Positions 40,466 through 49,782 of a stretch of 51,132 bases of DNA are shown here, one piece after another. How positions within the stretch are numbered: the first letter of the stretch is position 1; the number at the start of each line of letters is the position of its first letter. The stretch spans positions 1 through 51,132 of the forward strand of contig JBAZZY010000018.1 of NCBI GenBank assembly GCA_041658565.1. The letters are read 5' to 3'. A program made the position numbers and the translations under genes. The notes below the pieces were generated by a model. That model saw only the letters and a list, made by a program, of their open reading frames with translations. It had not been told where the DNA came from and did no database searches. This DNA is from Actinomycetota bacterium (GTDB taxonomy: Bacteria; Actinomycetota; AC-67).

Positions 40466-41634
40466 TGATGGGGTCGGCTGAACGGATTGGGCGCGCGCGT
40501 CGCGCCGGGTTGCGCGCGTCCGGAATTGCGTCGAAGGCTCCGATCCGGCACTTGGACCCGACGCTTGTTCTCACGGCGTTCGCGCTGACCGCGTTCGGCA
40601 ACCTCATGGTCTATAGCGCTTCGTTCAGACGTTTGGAGAACGACGGCTTGTCCCCGCGTTATCTGTTGAACCGCCAACTGATGTTTTCGTTGCTCGGCGT
40701 TGTGGTGATGGTTGTGATGGCGTCGTTCAGTTACCGGCGCCTAAAGACCTGGGGCCCGGCTGCCTATGTCGGCGGGGTGCTCGCGCTCTTCGCCGTGCTT
40801 TCTCCCATCGGATCGTCGGCCAAGGGCGCGCAGCGTTGGATCGGCATGGGGTTCTTTCAGATGCAGCCGTCGGAGTTCATGAAGGTTGCGACGCTCGTGG
40901 TGCTCGCGCTGTACATGTCGGAACGGCGAGGGAGTCTCGGTCTGCCGGAAGCGGTGCGGGCGATCGCCCTCATTGTCCCGCCGGGCTTGTTGATCTACGT
41001 CCAGCCCGACTTGGGAACGCTTCTGGTGATCCTGGCCGTGCTGCTCGCACTGCTCGTCGTCGGGGGAACCAAGGGTCGGGTACTGCTGCTCATCGCAGTC
41101 ATGGGGATCGCGAGCATCGTCGGGGTCTTGCACGCGGGGGTGTTGAAGGACTACCAGGTGGCCCGTCTCACTGGATTCTTGGACCCGTCTGCGGACACCC
41201 AGCGCACCGGTTACAACCTGAATCAGGCTCGAATATCGGTGGGTTCGGGTCAGATCGTTGGGAAGGGCTTGTTCAGCGGAACGCAAACTAATCTGGACTT
41301 CGTTCCCGAAGTCCATACGGACTTCATCTTTACCGCAGTTGCCGAAGAGACCGGGTTCATAGGCGCCGTGGTCTTGCTTGGGTTGTTCGCGATCTTCATC
41401 TGGAGAGGGCTGCGGATCGCGATGCTGTCGAAAGACCGTTTTGGCGCGCTTCTCGCGACGGGCGTCGTCGCGACGATCGCGTTTCAGATGTTCGTAAACA
41501 TCGGCATGACGATTGGCGTCTCGCCGATTACCGGGATTCCGCTGCCGTTCGTTTCCTACGGCGGTTCGTCCATGCTCACGACGTACGTGGCGACTGGGAT
41601 CCTGCTCAACGTGCACATGCGCCGGCTCGTTTAG
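40465..41634 (+). CDS. rodA: Lipid II glycosyltransferase RodA (SEDS family)
   Basis: The protein has 389 residues from ATG 40465, with GGAG six bases upstream and the stop of mrdA overlapping. About ten membrane helices and the SEDS phrases GAQRWIGMGFFQMQPSEFMK and HTDFIFTAVAEETGF with the C-terminal PLPFVSYGGSSML are diagnostic. It polymerises glycan strands for the lateral wall in complex with PBP2. Confidence 0.95.
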   Translation: MMGSAERIGRARRAGLRASGIASKAPIRHLDPTLVLTAFALTAFGNLMVYSASFRRLENDGLSPRYLLNRQLMFSLLGVVVMVVMASFSYRRLKTWGPAAYVGGVLALFAVLSPIGSSAKGAQRWIGMGFFQMQPSEFMKVATLVVLALYMSERRGSLGLPEAVRAIALIVPPGLLIYVQPDLGTLLVILAVLLALLVVGGTKGRVLLLIAVMGIASIVGVLHAGVLKDYQVARLTGFLDPSADTQRTGYNLNQARISVGSGQIVGKGLFSGTQTNLDFVPEVHTDFIFTAVAEETGFIGAVVLLGLFAIFIWRGLRIAMLSKDRFGALLATGVVATIAFQMFVNIGMTIGVSPITGIPLPFVSYGGSSMLTTYVATGILLNVHMRRLV

Positions 41635-41653
41635 GCGCGGAGGAAGGCAGAAC

Positions 41654-44047
41654 ATGGAATACGAAGTGAACGAAACACCCGAGGGCGCGGCGCAGCCGGC
41701 GCCGGAGGTTCCGGCGGCTACGCCGCGTCCGGAGCCTGCCCGTCCTGAGCCCGCCCGTCCGGAGCCCGCCCGTCCGGCGGCGAACGAGCCGACAGCACCT
41801 CAGGAGGCGGCAGCACCGCCGGCGCCCAAGGAGCCGGCCCCTCCCGTGCGGCAAGAGGCGCCCGGGCAGCAGGAATCGTCCGCGGCGGCTCCGGCTGCCC
41901 CCCGCGCGCCGCGTCCACCGCGTCCACCGCGTCCACCGCGCGCCCCCGCGCGCCCGGCGACGCAGGGCGACGGCCGGGACGACGACGGCGAAAGCTCGGA
42001 TGATTCAACTGAGGACTTGCCGGCGAGTGGCGGGCCGGCGACTGAGGGGTCTGGGGCCCCGAAGCGTCGCAGGCGCGGGCGGCGGGGTGGAAAGCGTCAC
42101 CGCAAGAAGCCCGCTGCCGGTACCGGTGCTGCGGAAGGAACCCCCGCAGGGGGTGACTCCAGTGTTGAAGGAGCGACCGCTGCCGAGACGGGCGGGACTG
42201 CCGAGGGCGGCGCGATCACTGAGAAGACGCAGCCCGCAGGAACCCGGAGCCCGTCGGCGGCTCCGCGGCCGCCTCGCCCACGGCAGCCGCGCGCGCGTGT
42301 TCAGCCGGTCCCGACTGCGGATGCCTCGCAAGAGACCGGCGAGGTGCGACAGTCCTCTGCACCTGAGGTCCAGGCGACCGACACCGCGGCGGAAACAGCG
42401 TCGGGGGAGTCGGCCGAAGGTGAGAAGCCGGCGACCGCGGCGCGCCGTCGTCGCCGTCGTGGCCGTGGGGGATCGAAGAAGCCGGTTGTCGAGGGAGCGG
42501 AAGCTTCTGAGACAGGGCCTGCGGAGAAGGCCTCCGGGGATGCCGGCGCGCCTAGGGCGCGCACGCCGAAGGGAACTGCGCCGAGGGGAGGCAAGACGCC
42601 GGCGAAGACCCCGGCGAGGCCCGCCAAGGCGAAGTCCGACGATGCGTCTGCAGGCAAGCCTGAGAGCAAGTCCAAGACCGACGATGCTAAGGCCGGGGGC
42701 TCGACACGTCTGGCCGCGCGTGCCCTGCGCAAGGATCGCCAGCGCGGACAGCGGCGACGGCCGCAGCGGCTGACCGAGGAGGAAGCCCAGCGCCTGCGCG
42801 GCGGCGTCAAGACCATGCTGGTGCACGAACACGACCGCACACAGATCGCCGTGCTCGAAGAGGGAGTGCTCATCGAGCACTACGTCGCGCGCAAGGGACT
42901 GAAGACGTCTCTCGCGAACAACGTGTTTCTCGGCCGAGTGCAGAACGTTCTGCCGGGCATGGAGGCGGCGTTCGTCGACTTCGGTCGCGGACGCAACGGA
43001 GTGCTGTACGCCGGTGAGGTGAACTACTCCGCCGAGGACCTCGAGGGTGAGGCGCCGCGAATCGAGAAGGTGCTAAAGCCGGGGCAAGCACTGATGGTGC
43101 AGATCACCAAGGAGCCGATCGGGGCCAAGGGCGCGCGCCTGACCACTCAGATCTCCCTTGCCGGTCGTTACATGGTTCTTGCGCCCGAGCAGCAGATCAC
43201 CGGGATCTCGCGCCGTCTTGCCGAGGGAGAGCGCGCGCGCCTGCGCCAGTTCTTAAAGGACCTTGCCCCCAAGGATCACGGCGTGATCATCCGGACCGCT
43301 GCCGAGGGCGCCACCAAGGAGGCACTCGAGCGGGACTTGAACAACCTGCTCAAGATCTGGGACGGCATTCAGAAGGCTGCAAAGAAGGCCAAGGCGCCGC
43401 ACCTGCTGTACGCCGAGCCGGAACTGGTCAGCAGAATCCTGCGCGACATCTTCGCCGACGATTTCGAAAAGATCGTGGTCGACTCACGGTCGGTGTACGA
43501 CGAGATCCGCGCGTACTTGGAGGATACGGCGCCGGACTTGCTGGATCGTCTAGAGCTTCACGACGCCCCGTTGCCGTTGTTCGAGCAATACCGGGTCACC
43601 GAGCAGATCCACAAGGCGTTGGAGCGCAAGGTCTGGCTTCCCTCCGGAGGATCGCTGGTCATCGACCGGACCGAGGCGATGACGGTTATCGATGTGAACA
43701 CCGGGAAGTTCACCGGGAAGGGGTCGAACCTGGAAGAAACGGTCTTTTTGAACAACAAGGAGGCTGCGGAAGAAGTCGCCCGGCAACTGCGCCTGCGCGA
43801 CATCGGGGGCATCATCGTCATCGACTTCATCGATATGATCGACCCTAAGAACCAGCAGGAACTCCTTCGGACCCTCAAGCGCGCGCTCTCCCGCGACAAG
43901 ACGCGGAGCCAGGTATTTGAGGTCTCGAACCTCGGGCTCGTCGAGATGACGCGCAAGAAGGTGTCCGAAGGCCTCCTGGAGGCGTTCAGCGAACCGTGCC
44001 CCAACTGTGAGGGACGCGGTATCGTCATCACCCACGAGATTGACTGA
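41654..44047 (+). CDS. rne: RNase E/G family ribonuclease with long disordered N-terminus
   Basis: The protein has 797 residues from ATG 41654 (AGGAAGG seven bases upstream). Residues 1-380 are low-complexity: RPEPA repeats, PRPPRPP repeats and Arg/Lys clusters (KRRRRGRRGGKRHRKK, RRRRRRGRGG) likely to bind RNA or partners. The S1-like and catalytic region follows (SLANNVFLGRVQNVLPGMEAAF), with the metal-binding Asp residues in VIDVNTG and VIDFIDM and the zinc link CPNCEGRG near the end. In E. coli the disordered scaffold is C-terminal; here it precedes the catalytic core, as in actinobacterial RNase E. It processes rRNA and degrades mRNA. Confidence 0.93.
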   Translation: MEYEVNETPEGAAQPAPEVPAATPRPEPARPEPARPEPARPAANEPTAPQEAAAPPAPKEPAPPVRQEAPGQQESSAAAPAAPRAPRPPRPPRPPRAPARPATQGDGRDDDGESSDDSTEDLPASGGPATEGSGAPKRRRRGRRGGKRHRKKPAAGTGAAEGTPAGGDSSVEGATAAETGGTAEGGAITEKTQPAGTRSPSAAPRPPRPRQPRARVQPVPTADASQETGEVRQSSAPEVQATDTAAETASGESAEGEKPATAARRRRRRGRGGSKKPVVEGAEASETGPAEKASGDAGAPRARTPKGTAPRGGKTPAKTPARPAKAKSDDASAGKPESKSKTDDAKAGGSTRLAARALRKDRQRGQRRRPQRLTEEEAQRLRGGVKTMLVHEHDRTQIAVLEEGVLIEHYVARKGLKTSLANNVFLGRVQNVLPGMEAAFVDFGRGRNGVLYAGEVNYSAEDLEGEAPRIEKVLKPGQALMVQITKEPIGAKGARLTTQISLAGRYMVLAPEQQITGISRRLAEGERARLRQFLKDLAPKDHGVIIRTAAEGATKEALERDLNNLLKIWDGIQKAAKKAKAPHLLYAEPELVSRILRDIFADDFEKIVVDSRSVYDEIRAYLEDTAPDLLDRLELHDAPLPLFEQYRVTEQIHKALERKVWLPSGGSLVIDRTEAMTVIDVNTGKFTGKGSNLEETVFLNNKEAAEEVARQLRLRDIGGIIVIDFIDMIDPKNQQELLRTLKRALSRDKTRSQVFEVSNLGLVEMTRKKVSEGLLEAFSEPCPNCEGRGIVITHEID
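41726..41770 (+). repeat. Three 15-bp tandem repeats in the RNase E/G gene
   Basis: CGTCCGGAGCCTGCC, CGTCCTGAGCCCGCC and CGTCCGGAGCCCGCC stand head to tail and encode the RPEPA repeats, with a partial fourth copy after them. Confidence 0.9.
41912..41938 (+). repeat. Three 9-bp tandem repeats in the RNase E/G gene
   Basis: CGTCCACCG occurs three times without a gap and encodes the RPPRPPRPP stretch. Confidence 0.9.
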
Positions 44048-44061
44048 CGGAGGTCACGCAG

Positions 44062-44451
44062 ATGCCATACGCGATCATCAGAGCCGGCGGACACCAAGAG
44101 AAGGTGACACCCGGCGAGCAGATCACCGTCGACCGCTTGAAGCAGGAGGTCGGCGAGGAAGTGACCTTCGCCGTACTCGCGTTCGCCAAAGAGGGCGAGA
44201 CGCTTGTCTCGGACAAGAAGGCGCTGGCGGAAATCAAGGTCGTCGGCAAGGTCGTCGAGCACCTCAAGGGCGACAAGATCGACGTCTTCCAGTACCGGAA
44301 CAAGACGGGGTACCGGCGCCATACTGGTCACCGCCAGCCACTGACGCTGGTGGAGATCGCCGAGATCCGTGCCGGCGGCGAGGTCTTTGCGGCTGCACCG
44401 GCTGCACCGGCTTCACCGGCTGTCGAGCCGGAGGCTCCGGCCAAGGGCTGA
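44062..44451 (+). CDS. rplU: 50S ribosomal protein L21 with Ala/Pro-rich tail
   Basis: The protein has 129 residues with GGAGG upstream. YAIIRAGGHQEKVTPGEQI and KIDVFQYRNKTGYRRHTGHRQPLT are the L21 rRNA-binding phrases. The core ends near residue 105 and a tail of about 22 residues made of Ala-Pro units is added, a variation also known in other high-GC bacteria. It lies between the RNase E/G gene and rpmA, the usual order. Confidence 0.95.
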   Translation: MPYAIIRAGGHQEKVTPGEQITVDRLKQEVGEEVTFAVLAFAKEGETLVSDKKALAEIKVVGKVVEHLKGDKIDVFQYRNKTGYRRHTGHRQPLTLVEIAEIRAGGEVFAAAPAAPASPAVEPEAPAKG

Positions 44452-44512
44452 CCAGTGTGCGCGCGCGGGCCGGTCGCGGCCGCCGCGCGACTCTGATAGC
44501 CTGTCGGACGCT

Positions 44513-44767
44513 ATGGCGAGCAAAAAAGGCGGTTCCAGCACCCGGAACGGGCGCGACTCGAACCCGCAGTATCTCGGAGTCAAGAGGTACGCGGGACAGG
44601 TCGTGACGGCCGGGTCCATCCTCGTGCGTCAGCGCGGGACGAAGATTCACCCCGGCACCAACGTCGGGAAAGGGCGCGACGACACTCTGTTCGCTCTTAC
44701 CGCCGGCACGGTCAGCTTCAGGGCGCGCGCCGGCCGCAAGCTCGTCGACATCGTTCCGGCTTCCTAA
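44513..44767 (+). CDS. rpmA: 50S ribosomal protein L27
   Basis: The protein has 84 residues starting MASKKGGSSTRNGRDSNPQ, the conserved L27 N-terminus that reaches the peptidyl-transferase centre, with Ser in place of the usual His at position 3. The rest (VRQRGTKIHPGTNVGKGRDDTLFAL) is standard. TAGCCT lies ten bases before the ATG and there is no ribosome-binding site, so translation may be leaderless. Confidence 0.95.
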   Translation: MASKKGGSSTRNGRDSNPQYLGVKRYAGQVVTAGSILVRQRGTKIHPGTNVGKGRDDTLFALTAGTVSFRARAGRKLVDIVPAS

Positions 44768-44827
44768 GGACGCTCTCGCGCCGCCGTCCCCCCTGGAGGG
44801 GGCCGCGTGGTTGCTACCATGCTTCCC

Positions 44828-46114
44828 ATGGAAGGAATCTTTGTTGATGAAGCGCGTATCTATGTAGCCGGCGGTGACGGCGGGAACGGCTGCAGTTCCT
44901 TCCTTCGTGAGAAGTTCCGTCCCAAGGGGCGCCCGGACGGCGGCAACGGCGGCAACGGCGGCAACGTGCTGATGCGGGTCGATGCGAACGTGGCCACCTT
45001 GAGCGATTTGGCTCGCAACCCCCATCAGCGCGCCGAGCGCGCGCGCAACGGTCAGGGGCGCGACAAGCACGGCGGTGCGGGGGCGAATCGCGTCTTGCTG
45101 GTTCCCAATGGCACCGTGGTGCGCGACGAAAGCGGAGAGTTGATCGCCGACCTCGTCGGCGTAGGGACCGAGATCGTCGTGGCGCGCGGAGGGCGCGCGG
45201 GGCGTGGCAACGCAGCTTTGGTGACGCCGAAGCGCCGCGCGCCGGGCTTCGCGGAGCGCGGAGGGGCCGGCGAGGTTCGGTCGCTGTTGCTCGAGTTGAA
45301 GGTCTTGGCCGACGTTGGACTCGTCGGGTTCCCCAACGCGGGGAAGTCTTCGCTCATCTCGCGTCTGTCCGCGGCACGTCCGAAGGTCGCCGCGTATCCG
45401 TTCACGACACTGACCCCTAACCTCGGCGTAGCCGAGGCCGCCGGCGCGCGCTTTGTCGTCGCCGACGTACCCGGCCTGATCGAAGGGGCCTCGACGGGCA
45501 AGGGGCTGGGCTTGGCATTTCTGAGGCACCTGGAGCGATGCCGGGTGCTGTGCTTTGTTCTGGATGTGTCCGCGCCGGAGGACCCGGCGGAGGCTCTCGC
45601 AGCTTTGCGGGCGGAGTTGAACGCCCACGCGCCGGAGTTCGACGAGCGCCCCGGCGTGGTCGTCGCGAACAAGATCGACGTCGACGGCACTACCGAGGCG
45701 GTTGCCGCGGCCGAGCGAGCGGCCACAACGGACGGATTCGGGTTCGTCGCGGCCTCGGCGCTGCGTGGAGACGGAACTGAGGATTGCTTGCGCCTGCTCG
45801 GCGATGCTGTTGCTCGCGCCAACGAGCAGAGCACGATCGTCTCGCACAGGTTGATCAAGATTCGTCCCGAGGAGCAGGCGGTCGTGGTTGAGCGCGAGGA
45901 CGAAGGCTGGCGCGTTCGCAGCGAGCGAGCGGCCCGCGTGCTCGAGCGGTTCGACATCACCAATCCGGAGGCGCTTGCGTACGTTCAGGAGCGTCTCATC
46001 TCGATCGGCGTCGAGGAGGCGCTCGCGCGCGCCGGTGCCCGTATCGGCGATGAGGTGCGGATCGGGGACTACGTGTTCGACTTCACGCCAGAGGGACAGG
46101 CAGGAGCGAAGTGA
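44828..46114 (+). CDS. obgE: GTPase Obg
   Basis: The protein has 428 residues from ATG 44828, where the family begins (MEGIFVDEARIYVAGGDGG). TACCAT ends seven bases upstream, while GTG 44807 has a strong GGAGGGGG before it and remains an alternative. The Gly-rich Obg domain includes GGNGGNGGN, the G domain has GFPNAGKSS, DVPGLIEGA and NKID, and a C-terminal OCT domain is present. It takes part in 50S maturation and the stringent response. It overlaps proB by four bases. Confidence 0.94.
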   Translation: MEGIFVDEARIYVAGGDGGNGCSSFLREKFRPKGRPDGGNGGNGGNVLMRVDANVATLSDLARNPHQRAERARNGQGRDKHGGAGANRVLLVPNGTVVRDESGELIADLVGVGTEIVVARGGRAGRGNAALVTPKRRAPGFAERGGAGEVRSLLLELKVLADVGLVGFPNAGKSSLISRLSAARPKVAAYPFTTLTPNLGVAEAAGARFVVADVPGLIEGASTGKGLGLAFLRHLERCRVLCFVLDVSAPEDPAEALAALRAELNAHAPEFDERPGVVVANKIDVDGTTEAVAAAERAATTDGFGFVAASALRGDGTEDCLRLLGDAVARANEQSTIVSHRLIKIRPEEQAVVVEREDEGWRVRSERAARVLERFDITNPEALAYVQERLISIGVEEALARAGARIGDEVRIGDYVFDFTPEGQAGAK

Positions 46115-47223
46115 TCCGTGAGGGGCTGAGCGTCCGCCGTCTGGTCGTCAAGGTCGGTTCGTCCAGCCTTGCCGGAGCCGACGGGCGTCTGGACGACGCT
46201 CAGGTGCGCGCGCTTGCCGGCGAGTTGGCGGCCGTGCGCCGCAACGGGGTGTCGGTGGTGCTCGTGTCTTCCGGTGCGATCGCTGCCGGACTGGATCCGC
46301 TTGGGATGCGGCGCCGCCCGAGTGACATTCCGAGCCTGCAGGCCGCAGCGAGCGTCGGACAGGGGTTGTTGATGCACGCGTATCAGCGCGCGTTCGCGCG
46401 CCGGCGCGCGCCGGTCGGGCAGGTGCTGCTTACACAGGACGACTTCATTCGTCGCAAGGGGTATCTGAACGCGCATCACGCGCTGGAGCGACTGCTCGAA
46501 CTCGGCGTGGTCCCGATCGTCAACGAGAACGACACCGTCGCGGTTGATGAGATCAGGTTTGGAGACAACGACAGGCTGGCGGCGCTCGTCTCAATGATGC
46601 TGCGCGCCGATCTGCTCGTGATCTTGTCGGACGTTGACGGCGTCTACTCGGCGGATCCGAAGCAGCGCGGCGCGCGTTTGCTGACTCGGGTGGATGATCT
46701 CGCGACGCTCAGCGAACTACGCATGGGCAAGGCGAGTTCGCCTTTGGGCTCCGGTGGCATGGCGAGCAAGGTGGAATCCGTGCGAGTCGCAGGCGCAGCG
46801 GGAACCGGCGTTGTGATCGCCAACGCGCGTACACCAAACATCTTGCGGCGGATCTTGGCCGGCGAGGAGATCGGCACGTTCTTCCCTGCACACCGAGGGC
46901 GCGGCAGAAGCCGCAAGTTGTGGATCGAGTTCGCTCAGAACACGCGTGGCACGATCATCGTCGACGAAGGAGCCAAGCAGGCTCTGGTTTCGGCCGGAAA
47001 GAGTCTGTTACCTGCCGGCGTTCGAGGGCATCGCGGATCCTTCGCGATCGGCGATGCGGTCGAGGTTGCCGGACCCGACGGAGCGGTGTTCGCGAAGGGC
47101 ATCTCCAACTACGGCGCGGATGAGATTCCCGAGATCCAGGGGTCAAGCATCAGAAACGGCGGACGAGAGATCATTCACCGGGATTCCCTGGTGATCCTGA
47201 GCGACGGAGCGAACCGGCGATGA
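46111..47223 (+). CDS. proB: Glutamate 5-kinase
   Basis: The protein has 370 residues from GTG 46111. The amino-acid-kinase core contains VVKVGSSSLAG, VSSGAIAAGL, NENDTVAVDEIRFGDND and SDVDGVYSADP, and a C-terminal PUA domain (about 275-365) completes the long ProB form, which is feedback-inhibited by proline in known examples. It is the first step of proline synthesis and overlaps proA by four bases. Confidence 0.96.
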   Translation: MIREGLSVRRLVVKVGSSSLAGADGRLDDAQVRALAGELAAVRRNGVSVVLVSSGAIAAGLDPLGMRRRPSDIPSLQAAASVGQGLLMHAYQRAFARRRAPVGQVLLTQDDFIRRKGYLNAHHALERLLELGVVPIVNENDTVAVDEIRFGDNDRLAALVSMMLRADLLVILSDVDGVYSADPKQRGARLLTRVDDLATLSELRMGKASSPLGSGGMASKVESVRVAGAAGTGVVIANARTPNILRRILAGEEIGTFFPAHRGRGRSRKLWIEFAQNTRGTIIVDEGAKQALVSAGKSLLPAGVRGHRGSFAIGDAVEVAGPDGAVFAKGISNYGADEIPEIQGSSIRNGGREIIHRDSLVILSDGANRR

Positions 47224-48467
47224 GCGAAGTCCTGGAGATCGGCAAGCGAGCGAAAGCGGCGGCTGCCGGTCTGGCGGCCGCGTCGAGTGCGCGCAAGAGC
47301 GAGGCCCTGGAGCGGATTGCGGCGGCATTGATCGAACGCGCCGACCAGATCCTGATCGCGAACACCGACGATGTGACTCGGGCGCAGGAGGAAGGCGTTA
47401 CCGGTGCGCTGATCGACCGGCTGATGCTGACGCCGGGGCGCATCGAAGCGATGGCGCAGGCGCTGCGCGATCTCATCGGGTTGAAAGACCCTGTGGGTGA
47501 AGTCCTGGAGGGCTGGACGCTTCCGAACGGCGTACACATCGACAAGGTGCGCGTGCCGTTGGGTGTCGTCGGCATCATTTACGAGGCTCGGCCGAACGTG
47601 ACGGTCGACGCGGCGGGTTTGTGCCTGAAGTCGGGCAACGCGTGCATTCTGCGTGGTTCGCGAAGTGCGATCTCGTCGAACATCGTCTTGGCGCGCATCA
47701 TCGACGAAGCGGCATCGTCGGCGGGGCTACCGCCGGGAAGTGTGCAGTTGATTCCTTCGACCGATCGCGAGAGCGCGAAGGAACTCATGCGCATGCGCGA
47801 CTTCGTCGACGTGCTGATTCCTCGTGGTGGCGCCGATCTGATTCGCGCGGTCGTGGAGGAATCCACCGTGCCGGTCATCGAGACCGGAGTTGGGAATTGC
47901 CATATTTACGTTGATGAGAGCGCGGACTTCGACAAGGCCGTCGGGATTATCGTCAATGCCAAGACCCAGCGTCCGGGTGTGTGCAACGCGGCGGAGTCGA
48001 TGCTGGTGCACCGGGCGGTTGCGGCGGAGTTTCTGCCGCGCGCGCTGGCCGAGTTACACGCGCGCGGGGTGGAGATCCGCGGCGACGAGACCGTGCGAGG
48101 GATCGACTCGGCTGCCGTCGCGGCGACCGAAGACGATTGGCGTGCGGAGTTCCTCGACCTGATTCTTGCGGTGAAAGTCGTGGATTCGCTCGATGAAGCG
48201 ATTGCTCACGTGAATCGCTACGGCACCCACCACAGTGACGCGATCGTGACGCAGGACTACTCGGCGGCCCGCACCTTCACGTTGCGTGTGGACTCGGCGT
48301 GCGTGATGGTCAATGCGTCCACGCGGTTCTCTGACGGAGGAGAGTTCGGGTTCGGTGCCGAGATCGGTATCTCCAACCAGAAGTTGCACGCACGCGGTCC
48401 GATGGCGCTCCCCGAGCTCACGAGCTACAAGTATGTGGTTACCGGCGAAGGGCAGGTGCGCGCGTGA
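47220..48467 (+). CDS. proA: Gamma-glutamyl phosphate reductase
   Basis: The protein has 415 residues; the ATG overlaps the proB stop. The aldehyde-dehydrogenase-type fold shows the catalytic Cys in RPGVCNAAESMLVH, with VGIIYEARPNVTVDAAGLCLKSGN-type cofactor-binding motifs and EFGFGAEIGISNQKLHARGP near the end. It reduces glutamyl phosphate made by ProB to the semialdehyde. Confidence 0.96.
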   Translation: MSEVLEIGKRAKAAAAGLAAASSARKSEALERIAAALIERADQILIANTDDVTRAQEEGVTGALIDRLMLTPGRIEAMAQALRDLIGLKDPVGEVLEGWTLPNGVHIDKVRVPLGVVGIIYEARPNVTVDAAGLCLKSGNACILRGSRSAISSNIVLARIIDEAASSAGLPPGSVQLIPSTDRESAKELMRMRDFVDVLIPRGGADLIRAVVEESTVPVIETGVGNCHIYVDESADFDKAVGIIVNAKTQRPGVCNAAESMLVHRAVAAEFLPRALAELHARGVEIRGDETVRGIDSAAVAATEDDWRAEFLDLILAVKVVDSLDEAIAHVNRYGTHHSDAIVTQDYSAARTFTLRVDSACVMVNASTRFSDGGEFGFGAEIGISNQKLHARGPMALPELTSYKYVVTGEGQVRA

Positions 48468-48898
48468 GTCTGAAGCAGGAGCGACTGGAAGCCGAAGACG
48501 CCGGCTGGCGCGCGCTGTGTGCGCGACTCGACCGGCTCTCGGTGCAGGACTGGGAGCGTCCGGGAGCCGCGGGGGAGTGGACCCCGAAGCACGTCGTCGC
48601 TCACATTGCGTGTTGGCAAGCGGAGGCGGTGCAGTTCCTCGAGGTGCTTCGCGAGGGGGGCACTCCGCGCTGGCCCGATGTCGAGGAGTTCAACGCCGAG
48701 GCGTATGCGCAATGCAGGGACATGACGTTGAGAGAGGTTCAGGCAATGTCGGGGGCGGCGCGCCACCGGTTTCGTGAGGAGATCGTACTGATGGCCGAGC
48801 CTATCCCCGACAAGCACGCGCGCGCGATAGCCAATTGCGGCGAGAACCACTATGCAGAGCATGGCTCGCACCTCGACGCGTTCTTGGAGAGCCTGTGA
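48464..48898 (+). CDS. DinB-like four-helix-bundle protein
   Basis: The protein has 144 residues from GTG 48464, overlapping proA. WTPKHVVAHIACWQAEAVQFL and the late His-rich phrase ENHYAEHGSHL match the DinB/ClbS/DfsB superfamily, which often binds a metal through three histidines and includes thiol-dependent transferases. The exact activity is unknown. It overlaps the MoxR gene by four bases. Confidence 0.75.
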   Translation: MSLKQERLEAEDAGWRALCARLDRLSVQDWERPGAAGEWTPKHVVAHIACWQAEAVQFLEVLREGGTPRWPDVEEFNAEAYAQCRDMTLREVQAMSGAARHRFREEIVLMAEPIPDKHARAIANCGENHYAEHGSHLDAFLESL

Positions 48899-49782
48899 GC
48901 GGCCGGCGCTTCTCGACGGTCGCCGGAGTTTCTGAGCGCCTGTCGTCGGTCGGGTACCTCACCGACGAAGCGATTGCGACTGTGGTATTCCTGGCCGACC
49001 GTCTCGGTAAGCCGGTTCTCGTGGAGGGTCCTGCCGGCACGGGGAAGACCGAGCTCGCCAAGGCGGTTGCTGCGGCTCTTGGAGCGAAGCTGATTCGCTT
49101 GCAGTGCTACGAAGGCCTTGATGAAGCCAAGGCGCTGTACGAGTGGAACTATAAGAAGCAGTTGCTGCGCATTCAGGCCGAGCAGGGCCGGGAGTTGTCG
49201 TGGGAGGACGTCGAGACCGATCTATTCACCGAGGATTTCTTACTGGAGAGGCCGCTGCTGTCGGCGATTCGCCAGGACGAGCCGACGGTCCTGCTGATCG
49301 ACGAGATCGACAAGGTGGACTTCGAGTTCGAGGGGCTTTTGCTGGAGATCCTCAGTGATTTTCAGGTCTCGATTCCCGAATTGGGCACAATTGCGGCGAA
49401 GCAAATCCCGTTTGTGTTCTTGACGTCGAACAACTCGCGCGAGTTGTCCGAGGCGCTCAAGCGGCGGTGCCTGTATCTCTACCTGGATTACCCGACCCTC
49501 GAGCGCGAGCGCGACATCGTTCTATCCCGGATCCCCGAGATCCCGGAAATCCTCGCCGATCAGATCGTGCGCATCGTGCGCAGCATTCGCCAACTCGAGC
49601 TGAAGAAGGCTCCCTCGATCGCCGAGACCCTCGACTGGGCGAACACATTGCTGCACCTCGGGATCACCTCGCTGGATTCCGACGCGTTGCGCATGACGAT
49701 GACCGCGCTGCTGAAGTTCCAGACCGACGTCGAACGGGTTTCGGGGCACCTGAAGATCCCGCCGCGACCGAGCGACAACTGA
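48895..49782 (+). CDS. MoxR-family AAA+ ATPase
   Basis: The protein has 295 residues from GTG 48895, overlapping the preceding stop. Walker A is GPAGTGKTE, Walker B VLLIDEIDKVDFEFEG and sensor 1 FLTSNNSRELSEALKRRC. The YLTDEAIATVVFLADRLGKPVLVEG opening and short C-terminal lid are typical of the MoxR branch linked to CoxE-type VWA proteins. Such pairs remodel or insert cofactors into client enzymes. The VWA partner follows with a one-base overlap; the client is not in the window. Confidence 0.92.
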   Translation: MSGRRFSTVAGVSERLSSVGYLTDEAIATVVFLADRLGKPVLVEGPAGTGKTELAKAVAAALGAKLIRLQCYEGLDEAKALYEWNYKKQLLRIQAEQGRELSWEDVETDLFTEDFLLERPLLSAIRQDEPTVLLIDEIDKVDFEFEGLLLEILSDFQVSIPELGTIAAKQIPFVFLTSNNSRELSEALKRRCLYLYLDYPTLERERDIVLSRIPEIPEILADQIVRIVRSIRQLELKKAPSIAETLDWANTLLHLGITSLDSDALRMTMTALLKFQTDVERVSGHLKIPPRPSDN

